Origin: Clostridium ragsdalei P11
GTDB taxonomy: Bacteria > Bacillota > Clostridia > Clostridiales > Clostridiaceae
Direction: 5' to 3'
Length of the DNA stretch: 64,000 bases
Assembly (NCBI RefSeq): GCF_001675165.1
Contig: NZ_LROS01000011.1
Coordinates: forward strand, 248,001 to 312,000
The position numbers were made by a program, and so were the translations under genes. Shown here piece after piece: positions 1-7,726 of this stretch. The first letter of the stretch is position 1. Every line of letters begins with the position of its first letter. Under the pieces are notes generated by a model. It made no database searches, was not told where the DNA came from, and worked only from the letters and a program-made list of their open reading frames with translations.

Positions 1-468
1 TTTTATAATTACTTTAATTTATGGTAGATTACTCCCTGCTAAATTTGAAATCAAATTTAGCTAATAATTTAAATGATAAAATCGTTATTTTAATAAATAA
101 AATTTAAAATAATATTATTCTATCATCATAGTGAACAATGTTATTTTATCAAAACTTGTGATTATTTGCAAATATTAATGTGCGCTTGCTTCAATCCACA
201 ATATAAAACTTTGACTTAATATAAGCAAATTGCAAAGCAATTTTCTTAAAGAACAAAATCCAGAGTTCAAATATCAAAATAAGGATAATTTTCTTCCTAA
301 CGTCAGAAAACATTAAAATTATAGATTTCCTGAGGTACGATGGAAATCATCTTTATCTGTTCTTTGCTATTTGAACTTTGTTATTTTCAAAAGCTTTGCT
401 TTGCAATATTTTTAAACTACGAAAGTTAAGTTCTTTATAAACAGAGTTCTTAGCATTAGAGCAGGTAT
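1..468. other. Non-coding gap downstream of the pilus operon
   Basis: No convincing gene is seen here on either strand. Bases 38-61 form a perfect short hairpin (GCTAAATTTGA / TCAAATTTAGC) without a clear T tract. The right half is filled by a palindromic repeat element annotated separately. Bases 437-456 carry a 20-mer (ataaacagagttcttagcat) that recurs exactly at 5731-5750, between pilB and pilC. As the region lies 3' of the minus-strand pilO-like gene, it may hold the end of that transcript, but no standard terminator was found. Confidence 0.6.
222..405. repeat. Palindromic AT-rich intergenic element (AGTTCAAAT-tailed family)
   Basis: The two ends are inverted relatives: AGAGTTCAAATATCAAA near 262-278 on the plus strand, and AAAGTTCAAATAGCAAAG on the minus strand near 365-381. 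A hairpin at 324-348 has the stem GATTTCC/GGAAATC and the loop TGAGGTACGA. At 390-402 lies AAAGCTTTGCTTT, a five-base-pair hairpin with a three-base loop that recurs in variant form next to the elements at 7459 and 21777. A related element is seen at 25698-25855 and a half copy at about 57915-57992. No coding potential. Borders are approximate. Confidence 0.5.
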
Positions 469-882
469 TTATTGGGTAAATTTTACATCTGCTTTGGTTT
501 TTACACCTTGAAACTTATCCTGTTCAATTTTAATATTATCTATGTTACTAAAATATTTGATTTTTTTAACTTTTTCTAGAATACTTTTGATTTCAGCTTG
601 ATTTCCTATTACTTCAAACTGTATGGTTAGTTTTCCATCATTATTGCTTGCAACATTAATTACCTGCATACCTTCTATACACTTTAGTTTTCTCAAAATA
701 TCAGTACAACTCACTTGTTCTTTATCTTTTATTTGATTTTTTAAGTTTTTTTCTACAAATTGAAGCTTAACATTTTCACTATCTATGCTTTTGAGCACAT
801 TATAATTTTTTATTAAAAGTACAGTGCAACTGCACACTAAAAATATTATAATAATTCTATATATATTATTTACCATATTCAT
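469..882 (-). CDS. PilO-like type IV pilus assembly protein
   Basis: A 137-residue protein with a short cytoplasmic start, one membrane segment at about residues 10-26, a coiled stretch, and a small alpha/beta periplasm-facing-type domain. That is the layout of PilO (GspM class), though short for the family (usually about 180-200). It is the last gene of the pilus operon, behind the PilM-like and PilN-like genes, which is the usual pilMNO order. AAGGTGG about 10 bases upstream supports the ATG at 882. In pilus machines PilN and PilO form a membrane heterodimer linking the cytoplasmic motor to the fibre. The assignment rests mostly on topology and position, not on a strong motif. Confidence 0.55.
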   Translation of the reverse strand: MNMVNNIYRIIIIFLVCSCTVLLIKNYNVLKSIDSENVKLQFVEKNLKNQIKDKEQVSCTDILRKLKCIEGMQVINVASNNDGKLTIQFEVIGNQAEIKSILEKVKKIKYFSNIDNIKIEQDKFQGVKTKADVKFTQ

Positions 883-965
883 TATTAATATTCCACCTTA
901 ATTAAATTTACAATTCACAGTTTACGTTAAACAACTTATAACAATTAGGATAAAACAAAGTCCTT

Positions 966-1409
966 TTATTTTAATTTTAGATTGACTTTCCACAGCTTCT
1001 TTCCTCCTTCATCATTTCCTATAAGCTTAAAATTTTTAATTATAAACTTATTTGATTTTTCTGCATCTCTAATTAGTGAAAAACATTCTTTTTCATTTCC
1101 CTCAAAATCTAAATTTAGACTTTTATTTTCTATATTTACATTTTTAAAGTTTCTTCCTAAATATATGTAATTATAAAAATCTAAATAATTTTCAAAAGTA
1201 CTACTTTTATCATGTGATAACTTTTTTACAGAACTATGTTCTTTCAACCTAGTTTCTACATCATTTAATTGATTTTTATTCATCATAAGTATATCTAAAA
1301 ATATTATGTTTACTATTAAAATAATCAAAATAAGTAACTTAAGACTTTTATTCTTTTTAGTTTTTCCTTTTTCTATACACCACTGTGGTAAAAAATATAA
1401 GTTTTTCAT
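966..1409 (-). CDS. PilN-like type IV pilus assembly protein
   Basis: 147 residues. The first 22 are basic and cytoplasmic (MKNLYFLPQWC...), followed by a hydrophobic helix (about residues 24-41), a predicted coiled coil and a small C-terminal domain. A short N-terminal peptide ahead of a single helix is the PilN/GspL-C arrangement; the peptide docks on PilM. It follows the PilM-like gene by about 70 bases and precedes the PilO-like gene, matching pilM-N-O order. The starting residues do not show the canonical N-terminal INLLP-type motif clearly (NLYFLP is the nearest match). Function is inferred from gene order and topology. Confidence 0.55.
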   Translation of the reverse strand: MKNLYFLPQWCIEKGKTKKNKSLKLLILIILIVNIIFLDILMMNKNQLNDVETRLKEHSSVKKLSHDKSSTFENYLDFYNYIYLGRNFKNVNIENKSLNLDFEGNEKECFSLIRDAEKSNKFIIKNFKLIGNDEGGKKLWKVNLKLK

Positions 1410-1476
1410 GTACCAAACTACCTCTTAATTTCATTATTTTAATTTCATAACACCCTATGACAACAACTAAAATAAA

Positions 1477-2211
1477 CTATCTTAAATCCCCTAAATCTCT
1501 ACATTTATAACTTGTAGAAAGACTTTCTATTATAGCTTTGTAAATAAAATTCACAAAGATTATAGTAGCAAAATTAAAATCTGGCATTAAAATATTTAAT
1601 TTAAATCTAAATTGTTCTAAATTTTCTAAAAAATTATCTTTATATATATCTTTATATACATTATTCAATATAATCTTATCTCTATAGCAAGCCATGAAAT
1701 ATGTAATATCATTCATATTTAAAATGAATATGTAATTTTCATCTTTTATCCTGTTTTTATACTTTGACCACATATAAAACTGAATTGGTACTATTTGTTT
1801 AATATCAGCACCACTGTCACTACACATCTTTGCTATATCCATGTTATGCCAATTCATACAAGAAACCATTACTTTTAAATTGTATTTATTAGATTGAACT
1901 ATTTCATAGGAAAACATTATATTATGTAGATTTTTAAATTTATTTTTTAATTCATCTCTTATGACTTTGTAGAGGAGTTTACTTTTTAATTTAGGTAATT
2001 TCATAAAAGTTACATATATCTCTTCTCCGTGTACTAATATGAACAATCTCTTATTTTTCAGATCAATTCTTATGTTCTCAATTTTACTTACAGGAATAAC
2101 ATTCTCATCTATTTTATTTTTCTTCAATAAATTAAATATAGAATGCTTTTTCGCCATTCTTCTATATGTTATATTTTTATTATTAATTTCTAAAATAGCT
2201 TTTTCATTCAC
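1477..2211 (-). CDS. PilM-like protein, degenerate actin-like fold
   Basis: 244 residues with no membrane segment. The opening AILEINNKNI resembles the phosphate-1 strand of the actin-like PilM family (usually x-D-I-G), but Asp and Gly are replaced, and no phosphate-2 or adenosine motif is obvious. It is also shorter than PilM (about 350), so it may bind PilN without binding ATP. The GTG start overlaps the TGA of the upstream pseudopilin gene (GTGA), a sign of translational coupling. It lies between the pseudopilins and the PilN/PilO-like genes. The call depends chiefly on this position; a structural search would settle it. Confidence 0.5.
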   Translation of the reverse strand: MNEKAILEINNKNITYRRMAKKHSIFNLLKKNKIDENVIPVSKIENIRIDLKNKRLFILVHGEEIYVTFMKLPKLKSKLLYKVIRDELKNKFKNLHNIMFSYEIVQSNKYNLKVMVSCMNWHNMDIAKMCSDSGADIKQIVPIQFYMWSKYKNRIKDENYIFILNMNDITYFMACYRDKIILNNVYKDIYKDNFLENLEQFRFKLNILMPDFNFATIIFVNFIYKAIIESLSTSYKCRDLGDLR

Positions 2212-2663
2212 TTTTCTAAGCCACCTTTCTTAAAAGAATAATCTATGCAACTATACAGTATATCTTTATTTTTAACTTCATACTCATAAGTTTCTTCTTT
2301 ATAAAATTCACCATTAAAAATATACTCCACTTTAAAGCAATCCATATTCTTGTCATAGAAAATATAACATTCTTCAAAATATATTTTAAAATTATCTAAA
2401 GAAGATATATATTGCTTTATTCCATTATCATCACAAGATGGATTTTTACTTATATACTCATTTAGCTCCGTAAAAAGGTATTCTCTGTATTTTTCAGTTA
2501 CATCCACCTGAATAGACTTTTTATGGCTGTTTAAATTGTTTGATCTAATATGCATTTCCATGCTGTAGCATCCAAGAGAAATTAAAATACACATACATCC
2601 TATAAAAAGCACATATATCAATATAAATCCTTTTTTAACTTTTCTCTTTCCATAGCAAAACAT
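2208..2663 (-). CDS. Minor pseudopilin-like protein (PilX/ComGG-like)
   Basis: 151 residues. A basic leader of about 11 residues ends in KKG, followed by FILIYVLFIGCMCILISLGCY, a hydrophobic pilin-type helix. Residue +5 after the expected cleavage site is Tyr, not the Glu nearly always found in pilins, so it may act as a capping or initiation subunit, like GspK/ComGG proteins that lack Glu5. The rest is a small polar domain with many Tyr and Asp residues. It overlaps the upstream pseudopilin gene by 46 bases and the PilM-like gene by 4. No good ribosome binding site is seen ahead of the ATG, in keeping with coupling. Confidence 0.6.
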   Translation of the reverse strand: MFCYGKRKVKKGFILIYVLFIGCMCILISLGCYSMEMHIRSNNLNSHKKSIQVDVTEKYREYLFTELNEYISKNPSCDDNGIKQYISSLDNFKIYFEECYIFYDKNMDCFKVEYIFNGEFYKEETYEYEVKNKDILYSCIDYSFKKGGLEK

Positions 2664-3115
2664 CTTCTATACAAATTACCTTTCTTTGTATTTATAGATA
2701 TGTAGAACACTTTTCCCTGTCTTTCCACATAAAAGTTCTCAACATCTTTTAACACATTATTTACAGTAAAAGAATCAGGACTACCATAAGAAATTATGAT
2801 ACTAGATTTTCTGTCCTTTTTTATATAATCATACCCTTTATCATCATATCTCCTTAAAATTATCATATTGTTTTTTATATCTATGTATTTTGCAGCTTTT
2901 ATCTGATATTCAATTATTATAAAAGCTTCATTTACATAAAAATTTTCCCTACTATAATTTATTTCTTCTCTGTGTAGCCTCATATATTTTGATATAACAA
3001 TTATTTGTGTGGTAGTTATTGCAGTTATCAAAGCTATGACCATAAGCATTTCTATAATTGTAAATCCTTTTTTTACATCTAATCTACTTTTTATAATTTC
3101 CTTTATAAAAATCAC
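2618..3115 (-). CDS. Minor pseudopilin with class III leader
   Basis: A prepilin-peptidase type signal is present: basic leader ending DVKKG, then FTIIEMLMVIALITAI, with Glu at +5. The remaining part is a soluble domain of about 130 residues. The reading frame is open up to a TTG at 3124, but AAAGG lies 9 bases ahead of the GTG at 3115, so I chose that start (165 residues). The gene overlaps the previous pseudopilin gene by about 30 bases. It resembles the PilW/ComGF-GspJ class of minor pilins by place and size, but the subtype is not certain. Confidence 0.65.
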   Translation of the reverse strand: MIFIKEIIKSRLDVKKGFTIIEMLMVIALITAITTTQIIVISKYMRLHREEINYSRENFYVNEAFIIIEYQIKAAKYIDIKNNMIILRRYDDKGYDYIKKDRKSSIIISYGSPDSFTVNNVLKDVENFYVERQGKVFYISINTKKGNLYRRCFAMEREKLKKDLY

Positions 3116-3620
3116 ATTCCTCAACCTTTATATTTCCATACATTTTAGCATGGAGCTGTAAATTTACCTTTAGCACTTTTTCACCCGTTACCTTTAAAAT
3201 TATGTAAGGCTCTTTTAAAGGTTTTTCATCTGAAAACAAAGTAGTTACATTTATGTTCTTAATATGTTGAAACTTTAAATTGCTGCAGTCTATATATGTT
3301 CTTTCCTTCATCCTTAAATTCAATAAACTATCATAGCTGCAGTTATACATAATACTATTTTTCAGATATTCCATAACTAAAGTACAATTATTCATTTCCT
3401 CGTTATATGTTTTTACTTTAAGTGCATCTACCTGAATAAACAGTGCAGTCATAAATAATACCGAGAAAATAGTTATACTGCACAACACTTCAATTAATGT
3501 GAATCCTCTTTTGACCAGTATCTTTTTCCTATGAGGTAATATGTTTACCACAAAGTTTTTTAATTCACAAATTAATACTTTATATCTACGTAAGCTGTTC
3601 CCACGCACATAGTAATGCAA
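3084..3620 (-). CDS. Minor pseudopilin with class III leader
   Basis: Contains KRGFTLIEVLCSITIFSVLF, a textbook prepilin cleavage site (G|FTLIE) and N-terminal helix, followed by a soluble domain of about 120 residues. Two starts are possible. The TTG at 3620 has GGGAG seven bases upstream but gives a leader near 38 residues and a 49-base overlap with the previous gene. The GTG at 3551 gives a shorter, more normal leader but a weak binding site. I kept the longer frame because of its binding site. Likely a PilV/GspI-type minor subunit that helps to start or tip the pilus. Confidence 0.65.
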   Translation of the reverse strand: MHYYVRGNSLRRYKVLICELKNFVVNILPHRKKILVKRGFTLIEVLCSITIFSVLFMTALFIQVDALKVKTYNEEMNNCTLVMEYLKNSIMYNCSYDSLLNLRMKERTYIDCSNLKFQHIKNINVTTLFSDEKPLKEPYIILKVTGEKVLKVNLQLHAKMYGNIKVEECDFYKGNYKK

Positions 3621-4024
3621 TGCATTTCTCCCTTCCTGTCTTTAAATTTTATACTGCAGGCATCCTCTGTAATTCCCATGTTATCTATTTTTATTCTGTT
3701 ATCCTCCCTTACATGGTTTAATACAAATCCTTCTGGTAACTTTAACTTAAATATTTCGGCCAATTCTACATTAAAAGTTATTTCATTGTTTTTTGTATCA
3801 AAATAAATGTATCCTCCTTCTTCTTTCTTGTCCCTACAGTAGGTTTTAGATTTATTTATAAAATTTAAAATATTGTTATTAGTAAAATCGACATCTATCT
3901 TATTCTTAAGATTGCTAAAAGTACCTAAGTTAATCAGACTAAAACTTAAAAGTATTGAAAATATGCTGAGTACTAAGAGAATTTCTATAACAGTAAATCC
4001 CCTTTTTTTAATTTTATCAGCCAT
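3572..4024 (-). CDS. Minor pseudopilin, GspH/FimT-like
   Basis: 150 residues from the ATG at 4024, which has AGGAG nine bases upstream; the frame extends to 4048 but without such a site. The leader MADKIKKRG is followed by FTVIEILLVLSIFSILLSFS, a prepilin peptidase site with Glu at +5. The soluble part is beta-rich, as in the GspH/FimT group, which usually comes right after the major pilin, as here. The gene is translationally overlapped by the next pseudopilin. Confidence 0.7.
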   Translation of the reverse strand: MADKIKKRGFTVIEILLVLSIFSILLSFSLINLGTFSNLKNKIDVDFTNNNILNFINKSKTYCRDKKEEGGYIYFDTKNNEITFNVELAEIFKLKLPEGFVLNHVREDNRIKIDNMGITEDACSIKFKDRKGEMHCITMCVGTAYVDIKY

Positions 4025-4087
4025 AAAATTATTCTCCTCATTCAACAATTTTTACAAGAACAATTAAATATTAAATTATGAATTTTC

Positions 4088-4480
4088 TCATTTAGGAAAT
4101 ACCTGCTTATCTCCATCTTTAACTTTATAAGAGCTTTCCTGAGCATTTATTTCTAAAGTATAATCTTTATCATCACTTTTATAGCTTATAGTTATAAATT
4201 GATCACTGTCCCCAGCTGAAACTTGCGGGTTTTCTGCAGAAGTAAGCTTTGATAAACATTCCTGCACATCAGCTGTATCAAATTTTCCATCACTATTTCC
4301 ATAGCTAGCCATAGCAGCTGTTTCTAGCTGTTTAGCTGTATTTATGGCTTTAGCAGTTCTTACCTTACTTTGATATCCAGAAAATTTAGGAACCAAAAAT
4401 CCTAAAAGAACTAATATTATAGCAACTACAAGCATAAGTTCTATAAGGGTAAAACCTTTTTCCTTTTTATGTACCTTCAT
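4088..4480 (-). CDS. Major type IV pilin
   Basis: 130 residues. The leader MKVHKKEKG is followed by FTLIELMLVVAIILVLLGFL, so prepilin peptidase should cut after Gly9 and methylate Phe. The Glu at +5 needed for filament packing is present. After the helix comes KFSGYQSKVRTAKAINTAKQ, then a short Asp/Ser/Lys-rich C-terminal domain with no cysteine pair. Small size and clean leader suggest the main fibre subunit. It sits directly after pilC (27-base gap), the usual place for the major pilin in clostridial pilus operons. Confidence 0.8.
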   Translation of the reverse strand: MKVHKKEKGFTLIELMLVVAIILVLLGFLVPKFSGYQSKVRTAKAINTAKQLETAAMASYGNSDGKFDTADVQECLSKLTSAENPQVSAGDSDQFITISYKSDDKDYTLEINAQESSYKVKDGDKQVFPK

Positions 4481-4507
4481 AATTTATAACCCAGCTTTCT
4501 TTTTAAT

Positions 4508-5705
4508 TTATAGGGTAGAATCCATTATAGTAAAAATAGGCATAAGTGCAGATATAATAAATATTCCAACAAATAAGGATAGAATGATTATTATCATTGG
4601 CTCTATAACTTTAGTTGATTTTTCAAAATATCTATCCAATTCACTGCCAAACAACTTTTCCAATTTAGCAAACATTAAATCCATTTTCCCTGTCTCTTCT
4701 CCTGTGGTAATCAAGGATATAAATAATTTATCATTTATTCTCGCCTTATTTAAGGCATCACTCATGTTTTCTCCTTGTTCTATGTATTTTATTGAGTTTT
4801 CTAATCTTTCAGCCATAACTTCACTTCCAATCAAATTTCTAATTATTTTTAAAGCCTTCAATATGTTAACTCCTGATTCACTAAGTACAGTCATAGCTGA
4901 ACATATTTTAAAAATAAACATTTTATTATACATCTTGTTAAAATAAGGTATTCTAAACTTTATACTCTCTCTAATTTTTCTTCCCCTACTGCTTTTACTA
5001 AATTTACAGCTCAACAATAGAATTAAACTTATAATTATAGTCCCTTGCAAATAGTACAACTTTAAAAATTGGCATATGTACATTACCACTCTGGTCAAAG
5101 TTGGTATTTCACCTCCATTTGACTGTATAATATCTGTAAATTGTGGTATTATTTTAATCATCAAAAACATTACAATGAATATAGAAGTTATCAAAGTTAC
5201 TACTGGATATATAAGGGAAGCTTTTATGGTGGAAATTATATTGTTTTTCTTTTCATAATATTCAGATAATTTTGCCAATACTTCATCTAGCTTTCCACTA
5301 ATCTCGCCCACTCTTATCATTTCAATCATAAAATTAGGAAATATATTTTTAAACTTTGCCATACTACTGTGTATACTTTGCCCTTTAATTACATCTTCCT
5401 TTATAGATTTTAATGCTAATCTTAAGGAACTTTTATTACACTGAGTTTCTAAATTATCAAGTACTCTTGATATGTTTATTCCAGCCCCAAGCATAACACT
5501 CAATTGACTACATAGTACGCTTATATCCATTGGTCCTGGATTTTTTAAAAAAATTTTCTTATAACTTTCTAAAGAAATAGTCTGGTATATAAAATATTTC
5601 TTTTCCCTTAAAGTATATTTTAAGCTTGTAAATGCAGCTTCTTCACATTTGCCTTTAATTTTTTTACCTTTTGTATCAATTGCCCAGTATTTTATTATGT
5701 TCCAT
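4508..5705 (-). CDS. pilC: PilC/GspF inner-membrane platform protein, apparent 5' frameshift
   Basis: The uninterrupted ATG frame begins at 5530 and gives 340 residues with two T2SSF domains (about 1-120 and 200-320) and three hydrophobic segments. The same frame stays open upstream to about 5700 and encodes YWAIDTKGKKIKGK followed by more family-like sequence, the normal PilC N terminus, but contains no ATG, GTG or TTG. An ATG at 5705 with AAGG seven bases upstream reads MEHNKI in the next frame and soon stops. Removing one A from the AAAA run (minus strand, 5690-5693) would join them into MEHNKYWAID... and give about 398 residues, the family's normal length. This could be a real frameshift, slippage, or a sequence error. 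PilC couples the PilB motor to pilin assembly. Confidence 0.75.
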
Positions 5706-5740
5706 CACCTAACCTTAATATTGTAATCAAATAAACAGAG

Positions 5741-5784
5741 TTCTTAGCATCAGATGGAGTTTTAACTCCATCTGATGCTTAGAA
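5741..5784. repeat. Long perfect hairpin between pilB and pilC
   Basis: AGCATCAGATGGAGTT (5746-5761) and its exact reverse complement (5764-5779) are separated by two bases, and the stem extends on both sides past one T-T mismatch to TTCT/AGAA. No T run follows on either strand, so it is not a plain intrinsic terminator. The left flank contains the 20-mer ataaacagagttcttagcat, which is also present at 437-456. In the mRNA it lies after the pilB stop, where it could stabilise the pilB end or cut readthrough into pilC; this is inference. Confidence 0.75.
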
Positions 5785-5838
5785 ATCGTTATCCAAGGAC
5801 GTAGCCGCTCTTTACTACCAATTGAAGAAGTGGGAGTA

Positions 5839-7353
5839 TTAGTGCGGGTAGTCATCGGATAAATTTAGCCTTAATAATTCTTCATAAGTTGTAATTCCTG
5901 ATTTAATAAGCTCTATACATTTTTGTCTCAAGGAAATCGTATTTGATTTTTTTATACCATCCTTAAAATTAATTTTATCATTTTTTCTATACTGTCTTCT
6001 AATATCTTCACTGCTAACAATCTGGTATACTACTGTTCTTCCCTTATATCCTGTATGACCGCATTTAGAACACCCTTTTCCTTTATATAAATAACAATTA
6101 GAAGATAAATTTAGTTCTTTAACCTCTTGAAGTGAAGGTACATATCTGCTTTTACAATAAGTACATATTTTTCTAACCAGTCTCTGGCATATTACACCTA
6201 CCAGAGCGTCTTCTATAAAATATTCTGGCACTCCCATATCTTGAAGCCTTATGACAGACTCAAGAGGATTATTAGTATGCAGTGTACTTAAAACCAAGTG
6301 TCCTGTTACTGCTGCCCTTATTGCTATATGAGCTGTTTCCTCATCTCTTATTTCACCTACCATTATTACATCTGGATCTTGCCTCAAAATACTTCTCAAT
6401 CCTTCTGCAAAGTTAAACCCTATCTTGGTATTTACATTTACTTGATTTATACCTTCTAATGTATATTCCACAGGATCTTCTATGCTAATTATATTTTTTT
6501 CACACCTATTTATATTATTTAATAGGGAATATAATGTGGTGGATTTCCCAGAACCAGTTGGCCCCACAGCTAAAAGAATTCCATGATCACAACATAGCAT
6601 TCTTTTTATCTTTTCTTCATCTTCTTTTGAAAATCCTAATGTAGCCATGTTTTTTATGTTTTCATCTCTATATAAAATTCTTAAAACTACTTTTTCGCCA
6701 TATATAGTAGGAAGCGTAGATACCCTTAAATCATAGTTTAGATTTTGTTTAACATACTTTATCTTTCCATCTTGGGGTATCCTCTTTTCTGCTATATCAA
6801 GTTCTGACATTATCTTTATTCTAGTACACAAAAGAGGATAGATAGACTTTGGTATTTTAATATATTCCCTCATAATTCCATCTACCCTCATTCTTATGGT
6901 AACACTATTTTCAAATGGTTCTATATGCAAATCACTAGCTCTTTCATCTATAGCCTTGTCAATTATATAATTAGCTGCCTTTATAACTGGAGAACCTTGA
7001 AATTTATATTTATCTTGAAGTGGATTAGTAATTAATTCTGGAATACTCTCTTTTAACTTTATGTCCTTTAGTGCATGATCTAAATTTTGTTTGCAGTAGT
7101 ACTTATTTATTAGCTTAAATATAACTTTCCTACTAGTCCTAAAAAATTTAAGTTCTTTTCCCAATATAAATTTTAGTTCCTCAATTAAAGTAAAACTTGG
7201 TACTTTATCTACGGCTATAAATAATTTATTTTCTTCCATTTTTAAAGCTATTAAACAATTATCCCTGGCTATTTCTTCAGGTATTTTTTTTATCACATCT
7301 ATTTCCAGAGAAATGTCTTCTATATTTATATTCTTTAATTCTACAGGAAACAT
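5839..7353 (-). CDS. pilB: PilB/GspE type IV pilus assembly ATPase
   Basis: 504 residues, shorter than the usual 550-570, with a trimmed N-terminal domain. The secretion ATPase core is complete: ASDLHIEP near 139-146, Walker A GPTGSGKST at 264-272, the Asp box and Walker B region around GLRSILRQDPDVIMVGEIRD, and a His box ending VLSTLHTNNP. A tetracysteine zinc motif (CTYC and CSKCG) follows at about 400-430, as in PilB and GspE. It is the first gene of the operon, with GAGGAAAATAAA ahead of the ATG. It powers pilin polymerisation from the cytoplasmic face. No PilT retraction ATPase is present in the window. Confidence 0.92.
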   Translation of the reverse strand: MFPVELKNINIEDISLEIDVIKKIPEEIARDNCLIALKMEENKLFIAVDKVPSFTLIEELKFILGKELKFFRTSRKVIFKLINKYYCKQNLDHALKDIKLKESIPELITNPLQDKYKFQGSPVIKAANYIIDKAIDERASDLHIEPFENSVTIRMRVDGIMREYIKIPKSIYPLLCTRIKIMSELDIAEKRIPQDGKIKYVKQNLNYDLRVSTLPTIYGEKVVLRILYRDENIKNMATLGFSKEDEEKIKRMLCCDHGILLAVGPTGSGKSTTLYSLLNNINRCEKNIISIEDPVEYTLEGINQVNVNTKIGFNFAEGLRSILRQDPDVIMVGEIRDEETAHIAIRAAVTGHLVLSTLHTNNPLESVIRLQDMGVPEYFIEDALVGVICQRLVRKICTYCKSRYVPSLQEVKELNLSSNCYLYKGKGCSKCGHTGYKGRTVVYQIVSSEDIRRQYRKNDKINFKDGIKKSNTISLRQKCIELIKSGITTYEELLRLNLSDDYPH

Positions 7354-7458
7354 TTTATTTTCCTCTCTTCATTATTATTTACATATCTAAATTATAACCA
7401 CCATTTTTGCTTTTAAACAATGCTGATAAAATATAATTAACTCAACTTTGGCAGTTTG

Positions 7459-7680
7459 AAAATAATGTGAAGCAAAGCTTCGCAAGTTACGAATTAATAA
7501 TGAAAAATTAATAGTGAAGGATGATTTTTAGCTATCGCAAAAAATCTTTAAATTTATATAAATCAGCAATGTTTCGCTTTAGCGAAACAAGTGGTGAAAA
7601 GCTTAATCAAAGATTTTTTGTAGTGTAACGAAAAAAAATCCACATTAACTATTAATTCTTCATTCTTAACTATTAATTAA
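7459..7680. repeat. Palindromic intergenic element, family I, copy 1
   Basis: Fills most of the gap between the lipoprotein gene and pilB. It has inverted ends (AATTAATAGTGAAGGATG on the left; AGTTAATGTGGATTT read from the right), each followed by a small hairpin (GATTTTT...AAAAAATC). The centre is a hairpin GTTTCGCTTTAGCGAAAC at 7571-7588. A left-hand module GAAGCAAAGCTTC lies at 7469-7481. A near-identical copy in opposite orientation is at 21777-22010, with matching base-pair changes in the central stem. No open frame of note. Borders are approximate. Confidence 0.75.
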
Positions 7681-7726
7681 AAAAAATACTATAAAAACTA
7701 CTTTAACTGTAATTTTCATAGTATCC

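Noticed and set aside
5744-5784. pilB-pilC hairpin as an intrinsic terminator
   Set aside because: The stem is strong but neither strand has a following T run; kept as a hairpin/repeat only.
7354-7726. A c-di-GMP riboswitch ahead of the pilus operon
   Set aside because: No conserved GEMM-type core was seen; the gap is filled by a repeat element.
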